Assembly (NCBI GenBank): GCA_948099385.1
Contig: CANUEZ040000208.1
Location: 2,418,001-2,482,000, forward strand
Source of the DNA: Fasciola hepatica
Lineage: Eukaryota; Platyhelminthes; Trematoda; Plagiorchiida; Fasciolidae
DNA length: 64,000 bases
Direction: 5' to 3'
Position 1 is the first letter of the stretch. Every line of letters starts with the position of its first letter. Positions 38,617 to 51,977 of the stretch are shown piece after piece. Under the pieces are notes generated by a model. It had not been told where the DNA came from and did no database searches. It was given only the letters and a program-made list of their open reading frames with translations. The position numbers and the translations under genes are program-made.

Positions 38617-39843
38617 TTTCAATGCTCAGTTGAGCGTTCAAGCTGCATGATCAATCATATTAAACAAATCTAATCCAATCTGATCTAATCTCGTACTACT
38701 AATCAATTGCATGCATAGTAAGGAAGCTGTGTAGGTTGTTCATTTGGGAATGCGTTGGTTGTACTTAGGCCCCTACAGAGAAGTCATCCATCATAGGAGT
38801 GGATCGGTGTGCGCGAAGCTGGTTCTTACCATTCAAATTTAAAGCGAGTTTGGGAACGGTGCTATATCATGTAGTGTAGATGTTGAACAAAGCGTTGATA
38901 GCCATCCCGGATAGCCTTGTGTTGTTAAGTTGTTCGATTCACAATGGTTCACCGGTTGTTGTAGTGCCCGTGGGGGCTCGGTCGATGTGCACTGCTGATG
39001 AGTCGAGTCCCTTAGAGGATGAAACAGCTGTACAGTGCTTCCATGGATTTCAATGCTCAGTTGAGCGTTCAAGCTGCATGATCAATCATATTATACAAAT
39101 CTAATCTAATCTAATCTAATCTCGTACTACTAATCAATTGCATGCATAGTAAGGAAGCTGTGTAGGTTTTTCATTTGTGAATGCGTTGGTTGTACTTAGG
39201 CCCCTACAGAGAAGTCATCCATCATAGGAGTGGATCGGTGTGCGCGAAGCTGGTTCTTACCATTCAAATTTAAAGCGAGTTTGGGAAGGGTGCTATATCA
39301 TGTAGAGTAGATGTTGAACAAAGCGTTGAGAGCCATCCCGGATAGCCTTGTGTTGTTAAGTTGTTCGATTCACAATGGTTCACTGGTTGTTGGAGTGCCC
39401 GTGGGGGCTCGGTCGATGTGCACTGCTGATGAGTCGAGTCCCTTAGAGGATGAAACAGCTGTACAGTGCTTCCATGGATTTCAATGCTCAGTTGAGCGTT
39501 CAAGCTGCATGATCAATCATATTATACAGATCTAATCTAATCTAATCTAATCTCGTACTACTAATCAATTGCATGCATAGTAAGGAAGCTGTGTAGGTTT
39601 TTCATTTGTGAATGCGTTGGTTGTACTTAGGCCCCTACAGAGAAGTCATCCATCATAGGAGTGGATCGGTGTGCGCGAAGCTGGTTCTTACCATTCAAAT
39701 TTAAAGCGAGTTTGGGAAGGGTGCTATATCATGTAGAGTAGATGTTGAACAAAGCGTTGAGAGCCATCCCGGATAGCCTTGTGTTGTTAAGTTGTTCGAT
39801 TCACAATGGTTCACTGGTTGTTGGAGTGCCCGTGGGGGCTCGG

Positions 39844-39909
39844 TCGATGTGCACTGCTGATGAGTCGAGTCCCTTAGAGGACGAAACAGCTGTACAGTGC
39901 TTCCATCCA
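39844..39909 (+). ncRNA. Hammerhead ribozyme, intact core (trimer block, third position)
   Basis: Predicted cleavage after A39894, 1,293 nt after A38601; CATCCA. Confidence 0.9.
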
Positions 39910-41136
39910 TTTCAATGCTCAGTTGAGCGTTCAAGCTGCATGATCAATCATATTAAACAAATCTAATCCAATCTGATCTAATCTCGTACTACTAATCAAT
40001 TGCATGCATAGTAAGGAAGCTGTGTAGGTTGTTCATTTGGGAATGCGTTGGTTGTACTTAGGCCCCTACAGAGAAGTCATCCATCATAGGAGTGGATCGG
40101 TGTGCGCGAAGCTGGTTCTTACCATTCAAATTTAAAGCGAGTTTGGGAACGGTGCTATATCATGTAGTGTAGATGTTGAACAAAGCGTTGATAGCCATCC
40201 CGGATAGCCTTGTGTTGTTAAGTTGTTCGATTCACAATGGTTCACCGGTTGTTGTAGTGCCCGTGGGGGCTCGGTCGATGTGCACTGCTGATGAGTCGAG
40301 TCCCTTAGAGGATGAAACAGCTGTACAGTGCTTCCATGGATTTCAATGCTCAGTTGAGCGTTCAAGCTGCATGATCAATCATATTATACAAATCTAATCT
40401 AATCTAATCTAATCTCGTACTACTAATCAATTGCATGCATAGTAAGGAAGCTGTGTAGGTTTTTCATTTGGGAATGCGTTGGTTGTACTTAGGCCCCTAC
40501 AGAGAAGTCATCCATCATAGGAGTGGATCGGTGTGCGCGAAGCTGGTTCTTACCATTCAAATGTAAAGCGAGTTTGGGAAGGGTGCTATATCATGTAGTG
40601 TAGATGTTGAACAAAGCGTTGATAGCCATCCCGGATAGCCTTGTGTTGTTAAGTTGTTCGATTCACAATGGTTCACCGGTTGTTGGAGTGCCCGTGTGGG
40701 CTCGGTCGATGTGCACTGCTGATGAGTCGAGTCCCTTAGAGGATGAAACAGCTGTACAGTGCTTCCATGGATTTCAATGCTCAGTTGAGCGTTCAAGCTG
40801 CATGATCAATCATGTTATACAAATCTAATCTAATCTGATCTAATCTCGTACTACTAATCAATTGCATGCATAGTAAGGAAGCTGTGTAGGTTTTTCATTT
40901 GTGAATGCGTTGGTTGTACTTAGGCCCCTACAGAGAAGTCATCCATCATAGGAGTCGATCGGTGTGCGCGAAGCTGGTTCTTACCATTCAAATTTAAAGC
41001 GAGTTTGGGAAGGGTACTATATCATGTGGTGTAGATGTTGAACAAAGCGTTGAGAGCCATACCGGATAGCCTTGTGTTGTTAAGTTGTTCGATTCACAAT
41101 GGTTCACCGGTTGTTGGAGTGCCCGTGGGGGCTCGG

Positions 41137-41202
41137 TCGATGTGCACTGCTGATGAGTCGAGTCCCTTAGAGGACGAAACAGCTGTACAGTGCTTCCATG
41201 GA
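41137..41202 (+). ncRNA. Hammerhead ribozyme, intact core
   Basis: Predicted cleavage after A41187; CATGGA; again 1,293 nt from the previous intact site. Confidence 0.9.
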
Positions 41203-41404
41203 TTTCAATGCTCAGTTGAGCGTTCAAGCTGCATGATCAATCATATTATACAAATCTAATCTAATCTGATCTAATCTCGTACTACTAATCAATTGCATGC
41301 ATAGTAAGGAAGCTGTGTAGGTTGTTCATTTGGGAATGCGTTGGTTGTACTTAGGCCCCTACAGAGAAGTCATCCATCATAGGAGTCGATCGGTGTGCGC
41401 GAAG

Positions 41405-43130
41405 CTGTTTCTTACCATTCAAATTTAAAGCGAGTTTGGGAAGGGTACTATATCATGTAGTGTAGATGTTGAACGAAGCGTTGATAGACAGCCCGGATAA
41501 GCTTGTATTGTTAAGTTGTTCGATTCACAATGGTTCACCGGTTGTTGGAGTGCCCATGGGGGCTCGGTCGATGTGCACTGCTGATGAGTCGAGTCCCTTA
41601 GAGGATGAAACAGCTGTACAGTGCTTCCATCCATTTCAATGCTCAGTTGAGCGTTCAAGCTGCATGATCAATCATATTATACAAATCTAATCTAATCTGA
41701 TCTAATCTCGTACTACTAATCAATTGCATGCATAGTAAGGAAGCTGTGTAGGTTGTTCATTTGTGAATGCGTTGGTTGTACTTAGGCCCCTACAGAGAAG
41801 TCATCCATCATAGGAGTGGATCGGTGTGCGCGAAGCTGGTTCTTACCATTCAAATTTAAAGCGAGTTTGGGAACGGTGCTATATCATGTAGTGTAGATGT
41901 TGAACAAAGCGTTGAGAGCCATACCGGATAGCCTTGTGTTGTTAAGTTGTTCGATTCACAATGGTTCACCGGTTGTTGGAGTGCCCGTGGGGGCTCGGTC
42001 GATGTGCACTGCTGATGAGTCGAGTCCCTTAGAGGACGAAACATCTGTACAGTTCTTCCATCCATTTCAATGCTCAGTTGAGCGTTCAAGCTGCATGATC
42101 AATCATATTATACAAATCTAATCTAATCTGATCTAATCTCGTACTACTAATCAATTGCATGCATAGTAAGGAAGCTGTGTAGGTTGTTCATTTGGGAATG
42201 CGTTGGTTGTACTTAGGCCCCTACAGAGAAGTCATCCATCATAGGAGTCGATCGGTGTGCGCGAAGCTGTTTCTTACCATTCAAATTTAAAGCGAGTTTG
42301 GGAAGGGTACTATATCATGTAGTGTAGATGTTGAACGAAGCGTTGATAGACAGCCCGGATAAGCTTGTATTGTTAAGTTGTTCGATTCACAATGGTTCAC
42401 CGGTTGTTGGAGTGCCCATGGGGGCTCGGTCGATGTGCACTGCTGATGAGTCGAGTCCCTTAGAGGATGAAACAGCTGTACAGTGCTTCCATCCATTTCA
42501 ATGCTCAGTTGAGCGTTCAAGCTGCATGATCAATCATATTATACAAATCTAATCTAATCTGATCTAATCTCGTACTACTAATCAATTGCATGCATAGTAA
42601 GGAAGCTGTGTAGGTTGTTCATTTGTGAATGCGTTGGTTGTACTTAGGCCCCTACAGAGAAGTCATCCATCATAGGAGTGGATCGGTGTGCGCGAAGCTG
42701 GTTCTTACCATTCAAATTTAAAGCGAGTTTGGGAACGGTGCTATATCATGTAGTGTAGATGTTGAACAAAGCGTTGAGAGCCATCCCGGATAGCCTTGTG
42801 TTGTTAAGTTGTTCGATTCACAATGGTTCACCGGTTGTTGGAGTGCCCGTGGGGGCTCGGTCGATGTGCACTGCTGATGAGTCGAGTCCCTTAGAGGACG
42901 AAACAGCTGTACAGTTCTTCCATCCATTTCAATGCTCAGTTGAGCGTTCAAGCTGCATGATCAATCATATTATACAAATCTAATCTAATCTGATCTAATC
43001 TCGTACTACTAATCAATTGCATGCATAGTAAGGAAGCTGTGTAGGTTTTTCATTTGGGAATGCGTTGGTTGTACTTAGGCCCCTACAGAGAAGTCATCCA
43101 TCATAGGAGTCGATCGGTGTGCGCGAAGCT
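41405..43130 (+). repeat. Duplicated dimer (862 bp)
   Basis: Anchors 41466 and 42328 share GTTGAACGAAGC and CTTGTATTG; anchors 41897 and 42759 share CAGTTCTTCC. The offset is exactly 862 bp. Alternate monomers carry GCTGTTTCTTACC. Confidence 0.8.
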
Positions 43131-43291
43131 GTTTCTTACCATTCAAATTTAAAGCGAGTTTGGGAAGGGTACTATTTCATGAAGTTTATATGTTGAACAA
43201 AGCGTTGAGAGCCATCCCGGATAGCCTTGTGTTGTTAAGTTGTTCGATTCACAATGGTTCACCGGTTGTTGGAGTGCCCGTGTGGGCTCGG

Positions 43292-43357
43292 TCGATGTGC
43301 ACTGCTGATGAGTCGAGTCCCTTAGAGGACGAAACAGCTGTACAGTGCTTCCATGGA
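43292..43357 (+). ncRNA. Hammerhead ribozyme, intact core
   Basis: Predicted cleavage after A43342; CATGGA. The monomer carries a mutated A-box-like region (AAGTTTATATG). Confidence 0.9.
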
Positions 43358-44153
43358 TTTCAATGCTCAGTTGAGCGTTCAAGCTGCATGATCAATCATA
43401 TTATACAAATCTAATCTAATCTGATCTAATCTCGTACTACTAATCAATTGCATGCATAGTAAGGAAGCTGTGTAGGTTTTTCATTTGGGAATGCGTTGGT
43501 TGTACTTAGGCCCCTACAGAGAAGTCATCCATCATAGGAGTCGATCGGTGTGCGCGAAGCTGGTTCTTACCATTCAAATGTAAAGCGAGTTTGGGAACGG
43601 TGCTATATCATGTAGTGTAGATGTTGAACAAAGCGTTGAGAGCCATCCCGGATAGCCTTGTGTTGTTAAGTTGTTCGATTCACAATGGTTCACCGGTTGT
43701 TGGAGTGCCCGTGAGGGCTCGGTCGATGTGCACTGCTGATGAGTCGAGTCCCTTAGAGGATGAAACAGCTGTACAGTGCTTCCATGGATTTCAATGCTCA
43801 GTTGAGCGTTCAAGCTGCATGATCAATCATATTATACAAATCTAATCTAATCTGAACTTATCTCGTACTACTAATCAATTGCATGCATAGTAAGGAAGCT
43901 GTGTAGGTTGTTCATTTGGGAATGAGTTGGTTGTACTTAGGCCCCTACAGAGAAGTCATCCATCATAGGAGTCGATCGGTGTGCGCGAAGCTGGTTCTTA
44001 CCATTCAAATTTAAAGCGAGTTTGGGAAGGGTGCTATATCATGTAGTGTAGATGTTGAACAAAGCGTTGAGAGCCATCCCGGATAGCCTTGTGTTGTTAA
44101 GTTGTTCGATTCACAATGGTTCACCGGTTGTTGGAGTGCCCGTGTGGGCTCGG

Positions 44154-44219
44154 TCGATGTGCACTGCTGATGAGTCGAGTCCCTTAGAGGACGAAACAGC
44201 TGTACAGTGCTTCCATGGA
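44154..44219 (+). ncRNA. Hammerhead ribozyme, intact core
   Basis: Predicted cleavage after A44204; CATGGA. Confidence 0.9.
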
Positions 44220-44584
44220 TTTCAATGCTCAGTTGAGCGTTCAAGCTGCATGATCAATCATATTATACAAATCTAATCTAATCTGATCTAATCTCGTACT
44301 ACTAATCAATTGCATGCATAGTAAGGAAGCTGTGTAGGTTTTTCATTTGGGAATGCGTTGGTTGTACTTAGGCCCCTACAGAGAAGTCATCCATCATAGG
44401 AGTCGATCGGTGTGCGCGAAGCTGGTTCTTACCATTCAAATGTAAAGCGAGTTTGGGAACGGTGCTATATCATGTAGTGTAGATGTTGAACAAAGCGTTG
44501 AGAGCCATCCCGGATAGCCTTGTGTTGTTAAGTTGTTCGATTCACAATGGTTCACCGGTTGTTGGAGTGCCCGTGTGGGCTCGG

Positions 44585-44650
44585 TCGATGTGCACTGCTG
44601 ATGAGTCGAGTCCCTTAGAGGACGAAACAGCTGTACAGTGCTTCCATGGA
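44585..44650 (+). ncRNA. Hammerhead ribozyme, intact core; last of the dense zone
   Basis: Predicted cleavage after A44635; CATGGA. Beyond this only two more intact copies occur in 18 kb. Confidence 0.9.
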
Positions 44651-46753
44651 TTTCAATGCTCAGTTGAGCGTTCAAGCTGCATGATCAATCATATTATACA
44701 AATCTAATCTAATCTGATCTAATCTCGTACTACTAATCAATTGCATGCATAGTAAGGAAGCTGTGTAGGTTTTTCATTTGGGAATGCGTTGGTTGTACTT
44801 AGGCCCCTACAGAGAAGTCATCCATCATAGGAGTGGATCGGTGTGCGCGAAGCTGGTTCCTACCATTCAAATGTAAAGCGAGTTTGGGAACGGTGCTATA
44901 TCATGTAGTGTAGATGTTGAACAAAGCGTTGAGAGCCATCCCGGATAGCCTTGTGTTGTTAAGTTGTTCGATTCACAATGGTTCACCGGTTGTTGGAGTG
45001 CCCGTGAGGGCTCGGTCGATGTGCACTGCTGATGAGTCGAGTCCCTTAGAGGATGAAACAGCTGTACAGTGCTTCCATGGATTTCAATGCTCAGTTGAGC
45101 GTTCAAGCTGCATGATCAATCATATTATACAAATCTAATCTAATCTAATCCAATCTCGTACTACTAATCAATTGCATGCATAGTAAGGAAGCTGTGTAGG
45201 TTGTTCATTTGGGAATGCGTTGGTTGTACTTAGGCCCCTACAGAGAAGTCATCCATCATAGGAGTGGATCGGTGTGCGCGAAGCTGGTTCTTACCATTCA
45301 AATTTGAAGCGAGTTTGGGAAGGGTACTATATCATGTAGTGTAGATGTTGAACAAAGCGTTGAGAGCCATCCCGGATAGCCTTGTGTTGTTAAGTTGTTC
45401 GATTCACAATGGTTCACCGGTTGTTGGAGTGCCCGTGGGGGCTCGGTCGATGTGCACTGCTGATGAGTCGAGTCCCTTAGAGGATGAAACAGCTGTACAG
45501 TGCTTCCATGGATTTCAATACTCAGTTGAGCGTTCAAGCTGCATGATCAATCATATTATACAAATCTAATCTAATCTGATCTAATCTCGTACTACTAATC
45601 AATTGCATGCATAGTAAGGAAGCTGTGTAGGTTTTTCATTTGGGAATGCGTTGGTTGTACTTAGGCCCCTACAGAGAAGTCATCCATCATAGGAGTGGAT
45701 CGGTGTGCGCGAAGCTGGTTCTTACCATTCAAATTTAAAGCGAGTTTGGGAAGGGTGCTATATCATGTAGTGTAGATGTTGAACAAAGCGTTGAGAGCCA
45801 TCCCGGATAGCCTTGTGTTGTTAAGTTGTTCGATTCACAATGGTTCACCGGTTGTTGGAGTGCCCGTGTGGGCTCGGTCGATGTGCACTGCTGATGAGTC
45901 GAGTCCCTTAGAGGATGAAACAGCTGTACAGTGCTTCCATGGATTTCAATGCTCAGTTGAGCGTTCAAGCTGCATGATCAATCATATTATACAAATCTAA
46001 TCTAATCTAATCCAATCTCGTACTACTAATCAATTGCATGCATAGTAAGGAAGCTGTGTAGGTTTTTCATTTGGGAATGCGTTGGTTGTACTTAGGCCCC
46101 TACAGAGAAGTCATCCATCATAGGAGTGGATCGGTGTGCGCGAAGCTGGTTCTTACCATTCAAATTTGAAGCGAGTTTGGGAAGTTTGCTATATCATGTA
46201 GTGTAGATGTTGAACAAAGCGTTGACAGCCATCCCGGATAGCCTTGTGTTGTTAAGTTGTTCGATTCACAATGGTTCACCGGTTGTTGGAGTGCCCGTGG
46301 GGGCTCGGTCGATGTGCACTGCTGATGAGTCGAGTCCCTTAGAGGATGAAACAGCTGTACAGTGCTTCCATCCATTTCAATGCTCAGTTGAGCGTTCAAG
46401 CTGCATGATCAATCATATTATACAAATCTAATCTAATCTGATCTAATCTCGTACTACTAATCAATTGCATGCATAGTAAGGAAGCTGTGTATGTTGTTCA
46501 TTTGGGAATGCGTTGGTTGTACTTAGGCCCCTACAGAGAAGTCATCCATCATAGGAGTGGATCGGTGTGCGCGAAGCTGGTTCCTACCATTCAAATTTAA
46601 AGCGAGTTTGGGAAGGGAACTATATCATGTAGTGTAGATGTTGAACAAAGCGTTGATAGACAGCCCGGATAAGCTTGTGTTGTTAAGTCGTTCGATTCAC
46701 AATGGTTCACCGGTTGTTCGAGTGCCCGTGTGGGCTCGGTCGATGTGCACTGC

Positions 46754-46754
46754 A
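46754..46754 (+). other. Ribozyme lesion U4 to A
   Basis: The core reads CAGATGA in the monomer anchored at 46638. Confidence 0.85.
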
Positions 46755-49700
46755 GATGAGTCGAGTCCCTTAGAGGATGAAACAGCTGTACAGTGCTTCC
46801 ATGGATTTCAATGCTCAGTTGAGCGTTCAAGCTGCATGATCAATCATATTATACAAATCTAATCTAATCTAATCTAATCTCGTACTACTAATCAATTGCA
46901 TGCATAGTAAGGAAGCTGTGTAGGTTGTTCATTTGTGAATGCGTTGGTTGTACTTAGGCCCCTACAGAGAAGTCATCCATCATAGGAGTGGATCGGTGTG
47001 CGCGAAGCTGGTTCTTACCATTCAAATTTGAAGCCAGTTTGGGAAGGGTGCTATATCATGTAGTGTAGATGTTGAACAAAGCGTTGATAGCCATCCCGGA
47101 TAGCCTTGTGTTGTTAAGTTGTTCGATTCACAATGGTTCACCGGTTGTTGGAGTGCCCGTGGGGGCTCGGTCGATGTGCACTGCTGATGAGTCGAGTCCC
47201 TTAGAGGATGAAACAGCTGTACAGTGCTTCCATGGTTTTCAATGCTCAGTTGAGCGTTCAAACTGCATGATCAATCATATTATACAAATCTAATCTAATC
47301 TGATCTAATCTCGTACTACTAATCAATTGCATGCATAGTAAGGAAGCTGTGTAGGTTTTTCATTTGGGAATGCGTTGGTTGTACTTAGGCCCCTACAGAG
47401 AAGTCATCCATGATAGGCGTCGATCGGTGTGCGCGAAGCTGGTTCTTACCATTCAAATTTAAAGAGAGTTTGGGAAGGGTGCTATATCATGTAGTGTAGA
47501 TGTTGAACAAAGCGTTGAGAGCCATACCGGATAGTCTTGTGTTGTTAAGTTATTCGATTCACAATGGTTCACCGGTTGTTGGAGTGCCCGTGGGGGCTCG
47601 GTCGATGTGCACTGCTGATGAGTCGAGTCCCTTAGAGGATGAAACAGCTGTACAGTGCTTCCATGGATTTCAATGCTCAGTTGAGCGTTCAAGCTGCATG
47701 ATCAATCATATTATACAAATCTAATCTAATCTGATCTAATCTCGTACTACTAATCAATTGCATGCATAGTAAGGAAGCTGTGTAGGTTGTTCATTTGGGA
47801 ATGCGTTGGTTGTACTTAGGCCCCTACAGAGAAGTCATCCATCATAGGAGTGGATCGGTGTGCGCGAAGCTGGTTCCTACCATTCAAATTTAAAGCGAGT
47901 TTGGGAAGGGAACTATAGCATGTAGTGTAGATGTTGAACAAAGCGTTGATAGACAGCCCGGATAGACTTGTGTTGTTAAGTTGTTCGATTCACAATGGTT
48001 CACCGGTTGTTGGAGTGCCCGTGGGGGCTCGGTCGATGTGCACTGCTGATGAGTCGAGTCCCTTAGAGGATGAAACAGCTGTACAGTGCTTCCATGGATT
48101 TCAATGCTCAATGGAGCGTTCAAGCTGCATGATCAATCATATTATACAAATCTAATCTAATCTGATCTAATCTCGTACTACTAATCAATTGCATGCATAG
48201 TAAGGAAGCTGTGTAGGCTGTTCATTTGGGAATGCGTTGGTTGTACTTAGGCCCCTACAGAGAAGTCATCCATCATAGGAGTGGATCGGTGTGCGCGAAG
48301 CTGGTTCTTACCATTCAAATTTAAAGCGAGTTTGGGAAGGGTGCTATATCATGTAGTGTAGATGTTGAACAAAGCGTTGAGAGCCATCCCGGATAGCCTT
48401 GTTTTGTTAAGTTGTTCGATTCACAATGGTTCACCGGTTGTTGGAGTGCCCGTGGGGGCTCGGTCGATGTGCACTGCTGATGAGTCGAGTCCCTTAGAGG
48501 ATGAAACAGCTGTACAGTGCTTCCATGGATTTCAATGCTCAGTTGAGCGTTCAAGCTGCATGATCAATCATATTATACAAATCTAATCTAATCTGATCTA
48601 ATCTCGTACTACTAATCAATTGCATGCATAGTAAGGAAGCTGTGTAGGCTGTTCATTTGGGAATGCGTTGGTTGTACTTAGGCCCCTACAGAGAAGTCAT
48701 CCATCATAGGAGTGGATCGGTGTGCGCGAAGCTGGTTCTTACCATTCAAATTTAAAGCGAGTTTGGGAAGGGTACTATATCATGTAGAGTAGATGTTGTA
48801 CAAAGCGTTGAGAGCCATCCCGGATAGCCTTGTTTTGTTAAGTTGTTCGATTCACAATGGTTCACCGGTTGTTGGAGTGCCCGTGGGGGCTCCGTCGATG
48901 TGCACTGCTGATGAGTCGAGTCCCTTAGAGGATGAAACAGCTGTACAGTGCTTCCATGGATTTCAATGCTCAGTTGAGCGTTCAAGCTGCATGATCAATC
49001 ATATTATACAAATCTAATCTAATCTGAACTTATCTCTAACTACTAATCAATTGCATGCATAGTAAGGAAGCTGTGTATGTTGTTCATTTGGGAATGCGTT
49101 GGTTGTACTTAGGCCCCTACAGAGAAGTCATCCATCATAGGAGTGGATCGGTGTGCGCGAAGCTGGTTCCTACCATTCAAATTTAAAGCGAGTTTGGGAA
49201 GGGAACTATATCATGTAGTGTAGATGTTGAACAAAGCGTTGATAGACAGCCCGGATAGACATGTGTTGTTAAGTTGTTCGATTCACAATGGTTCACCGGT
49301 TGTTGGAGTGCCCGTGGGGGCTCGGTCGATGTGCACTGCTGATGAGTCGAGTCCCTTAGAGGATGAAACAGCTGTACAGTGCTTCCATGGATTTCAATGC
49401 TCAGTTGAGCGTTCAAGCTGCATGATCAATCATATTATACAAATCTAATCTAATCTAATCTAATCTCGTACTACTAATCAATTGCATGCATAGTAAGGAA
49501 GCTGTGTAGGTTTTTCATTTGGGAATGCGTTGGTTGTACTTAGGCCCCTACAGAGAAGTCATCCATCATAGGAGTGGATCGGTGTGCGCGAAGCTGGTTC
49601 TTACCATTCAAATTTAAAGCGAGTTTGGGAAGGGAACTATATCATGTAGAGTAGATGTTGAACAAAGCGTTGAGAGCCATCCCGGATAGCCTTGTTTTGT

Positions 49701-50260
49701 TAAGTTGTTCGATTCACAATGGTTCACCGGTTGTTGGAGTGCCCGTGGGGGCTCGGTCGATGTGCACTGCTGATGAGTCGAGTCCCTTAGAGGATGAAAC
49801 AGCTGTACAGTGCTTCCATGGATTTCAATGCTCAGTTGAGCGTTCAAGCCGCATGATCAATCATATTATACAAATCTAATCTAATCTGATCTAATCTCGT
49901 ACTACTAATCAATTGCATGCATAGTAAGGAAGCTGTGTAGGTTGTTCATTTGGGAATGCGTTGGTTGTACTTAGGCCCCTACAGAGAAGTCATCCATCAT
50001 AGGAGTCGATCGGTGTGCGCGAAGCTGGTTCCTACCATTCAAATTTAAAGCGAGTTTGGGAAGGGTGCTATATCATGTAGTGTAGATGTTGAACAAAGCG
50101 TTGAGAGCCATCCCGGATAGCCTTGTGTTGTTAAGTTGTTCGATTCACAATGGTTCACCGGTTGTTGGAGTGCCCGTGGGGGCTCGGTCGATGTGCACTG
50201 CTGATGAGTCGAGTCCCTTAGAGGATGAAACAGCTGTACAGTGCTTCCATGGATTTCAAT

Positions 50261-50272
50261 GCTCAATTGAGC
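50261..50272. other. Perfect 12-bp palindrome GCTCAATTGAGC
   Basis: Most monomers have GCTCAGTTGAGC, an imperfect dyad. A single change makes it perfect here and at 51554-51565, 51985-51996 and 53709-53720. Confidence 0.85.
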
Positions 50273-51911
50273 GTTCAAGCTGCATGATCAATCATATTAT
50301 ACAAATCTAATCTAATCTAATCTAATCTCGTACTACTAATCAATTGCATGCATAGTAAGGAAGCTGTGTAGGTTGTTCATTTGTGAATGCGTTGGTTGTA
50401 CTTAGGACCCTACAGAGAAGTCATCCATCATAGGAGTGGATCGGTGTGCGCGAAGCTGGTTCTTACCATTCAAATTTAAAGCGAGTTTGGGAAGGGTGCT
50501 ATATCATGTAGTGTAGATGTTGAACAAAGCGTTGAGAGCCATCCCGGATAGCCTTGTTTTGTTAAGTTGTTCGATTCACAATGGTTCACCGGTTGTTGGA
50601 GTGCCCGTGGGGGCTCGGTCGATGTGCACTGCTGATGAGTCGAGTCCCTTAGAGGATGAAACATCTGTACAGTGCTTCCATGGATTTCAATGCTCAGTTG
50701 AGCGTTCAAGCTGCATGATCAATCATATTATACAAATCTAATCTAATCTGATCTAATCTCGTACTACTAATCAATTGCATGCATAGTAAGGAAGCTGTGT
50801 AGGCTGTTCATTTGGGAATGCGTTGGTTGTACTTAGGCCCCTACAGAGAAGTCATCCATCATAGGAGTCGATCGGTGTGCGCGAAGCTGGTTCTTACCAT
50901 TCAAATTTAAAGCGAGTTTGGGAAGGGTACTATATCATGTAGAGTAGATGTTGAACAAAGCGTTGAGAGCCATCCCGGATAGCCTTGTTTTGTTAAGTTG
51001 TTCGATTCACAATGGTTCACCGGTTGTTGGAGTGCCCGTGGGGGCTCGGTCGATGTGCACTGCTGATGAGTCGAGTCCCTTAGAGGATGAAACAGCTGTA
51101 CAGTGCTTCCATGGATTTCAATGCTCAGTTGAGCGTTCAAGCTGCATGATCAATCATATTATACAAATCTAATCTAATCTGATCTAATCTCGTACTACTA
51201 ATCAATTGCATGCATAGTAAGGAAGCTGTGTAGGTTGTTCATTTGTGAATGCGTTGGTTGTACTTAGGCCCCTACAGAGAAGTCATCCATCATAGGAGTG
51301 GATCGGTGTGCGCGAAGCTGGTTCCTACCATTCAAATTTAAAGCGAGTTTGGGAAGGGAACTATAGCATGTAGTGTAGATGTTGAACAAAGCGTTGATAG
51401 ACAGCCCGGATAGACTTGTGTTGTTAAGTTGTTCGATTCACAATGGTTCACCGGTTGTTGGAGTGCCCGTGGGGGCTCGGTCGATGTGCACTGCTGATGA
51501 GTCGAGTCCCTTAGAGGATGAAACAGCTGTACAGTGCTTCCATGGATTTCAATGCTCAATTGAGCGTTCAAGCTGCATGATCAATCATATTATACAAATC
51601 TAATCTAATCTAATCTAATCTCGTACTACTAATCAATTGCATGCATAGTAAGGAAGCTGTGTAGGTTGTTCATTTGTGAATGCGTTGGTTGTACTTAGGC
51701 CCCTACAGAGAAGTCATCCATCATAGGAGTCGATCGGTGTGCGCGAAGCTGGTTCCTACCATTCAAATTTAAAGCGAGTTTGGGAAGGGAACTATAGCAT
51801 GTAGTGTAGATGTTGAACAAAGCGTTGATAGACAGCCCGGATAGACTTGTGTTGTTAAGTTGTTCGATTCACAATGGTTCACCGGTTGTTGGAGTGCCCG
51901 TGGGGGCTCGG

Positions 51912-51977
51912 TCGATGTGCACTGCTGATGAGTCGAGTCCCTTAGAGGACGAAACAGCTGTACAGTGCTTCCATGGA
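51912..51977 (+). ncRNA. Hammerhead ribozyme, intact core
   Basis: Predicted cleavage after A51962; CATGGA; isolated. The monomer also has CTATAGCATG upstream and the palindrome GCTCAATTGAGC downstream. Confidence 0.9.

Larger units (their letters stand above)
34480..40440 (+). repeat. Trimeric higher-order repeat (1,293 bp)
   Basis: Anchors 34570/35001/35432, 35863/36294/36725, 37587/38018/38449 and 38880/39311/39742 form four trimers. The first monomer usually has GGGAACGGT with GTGTGGGCT or TTGTAGTGCC. The second has TAGAGTAGATG, CACTGGTTG and ACAGATCTAAT. The third has CACTGGTTG, GGACGAAAC and ATTAAACAAATC. One extra monomer (37156) breaks the phase and a partial trimer starts at 40173. 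Confidence 0.85.
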
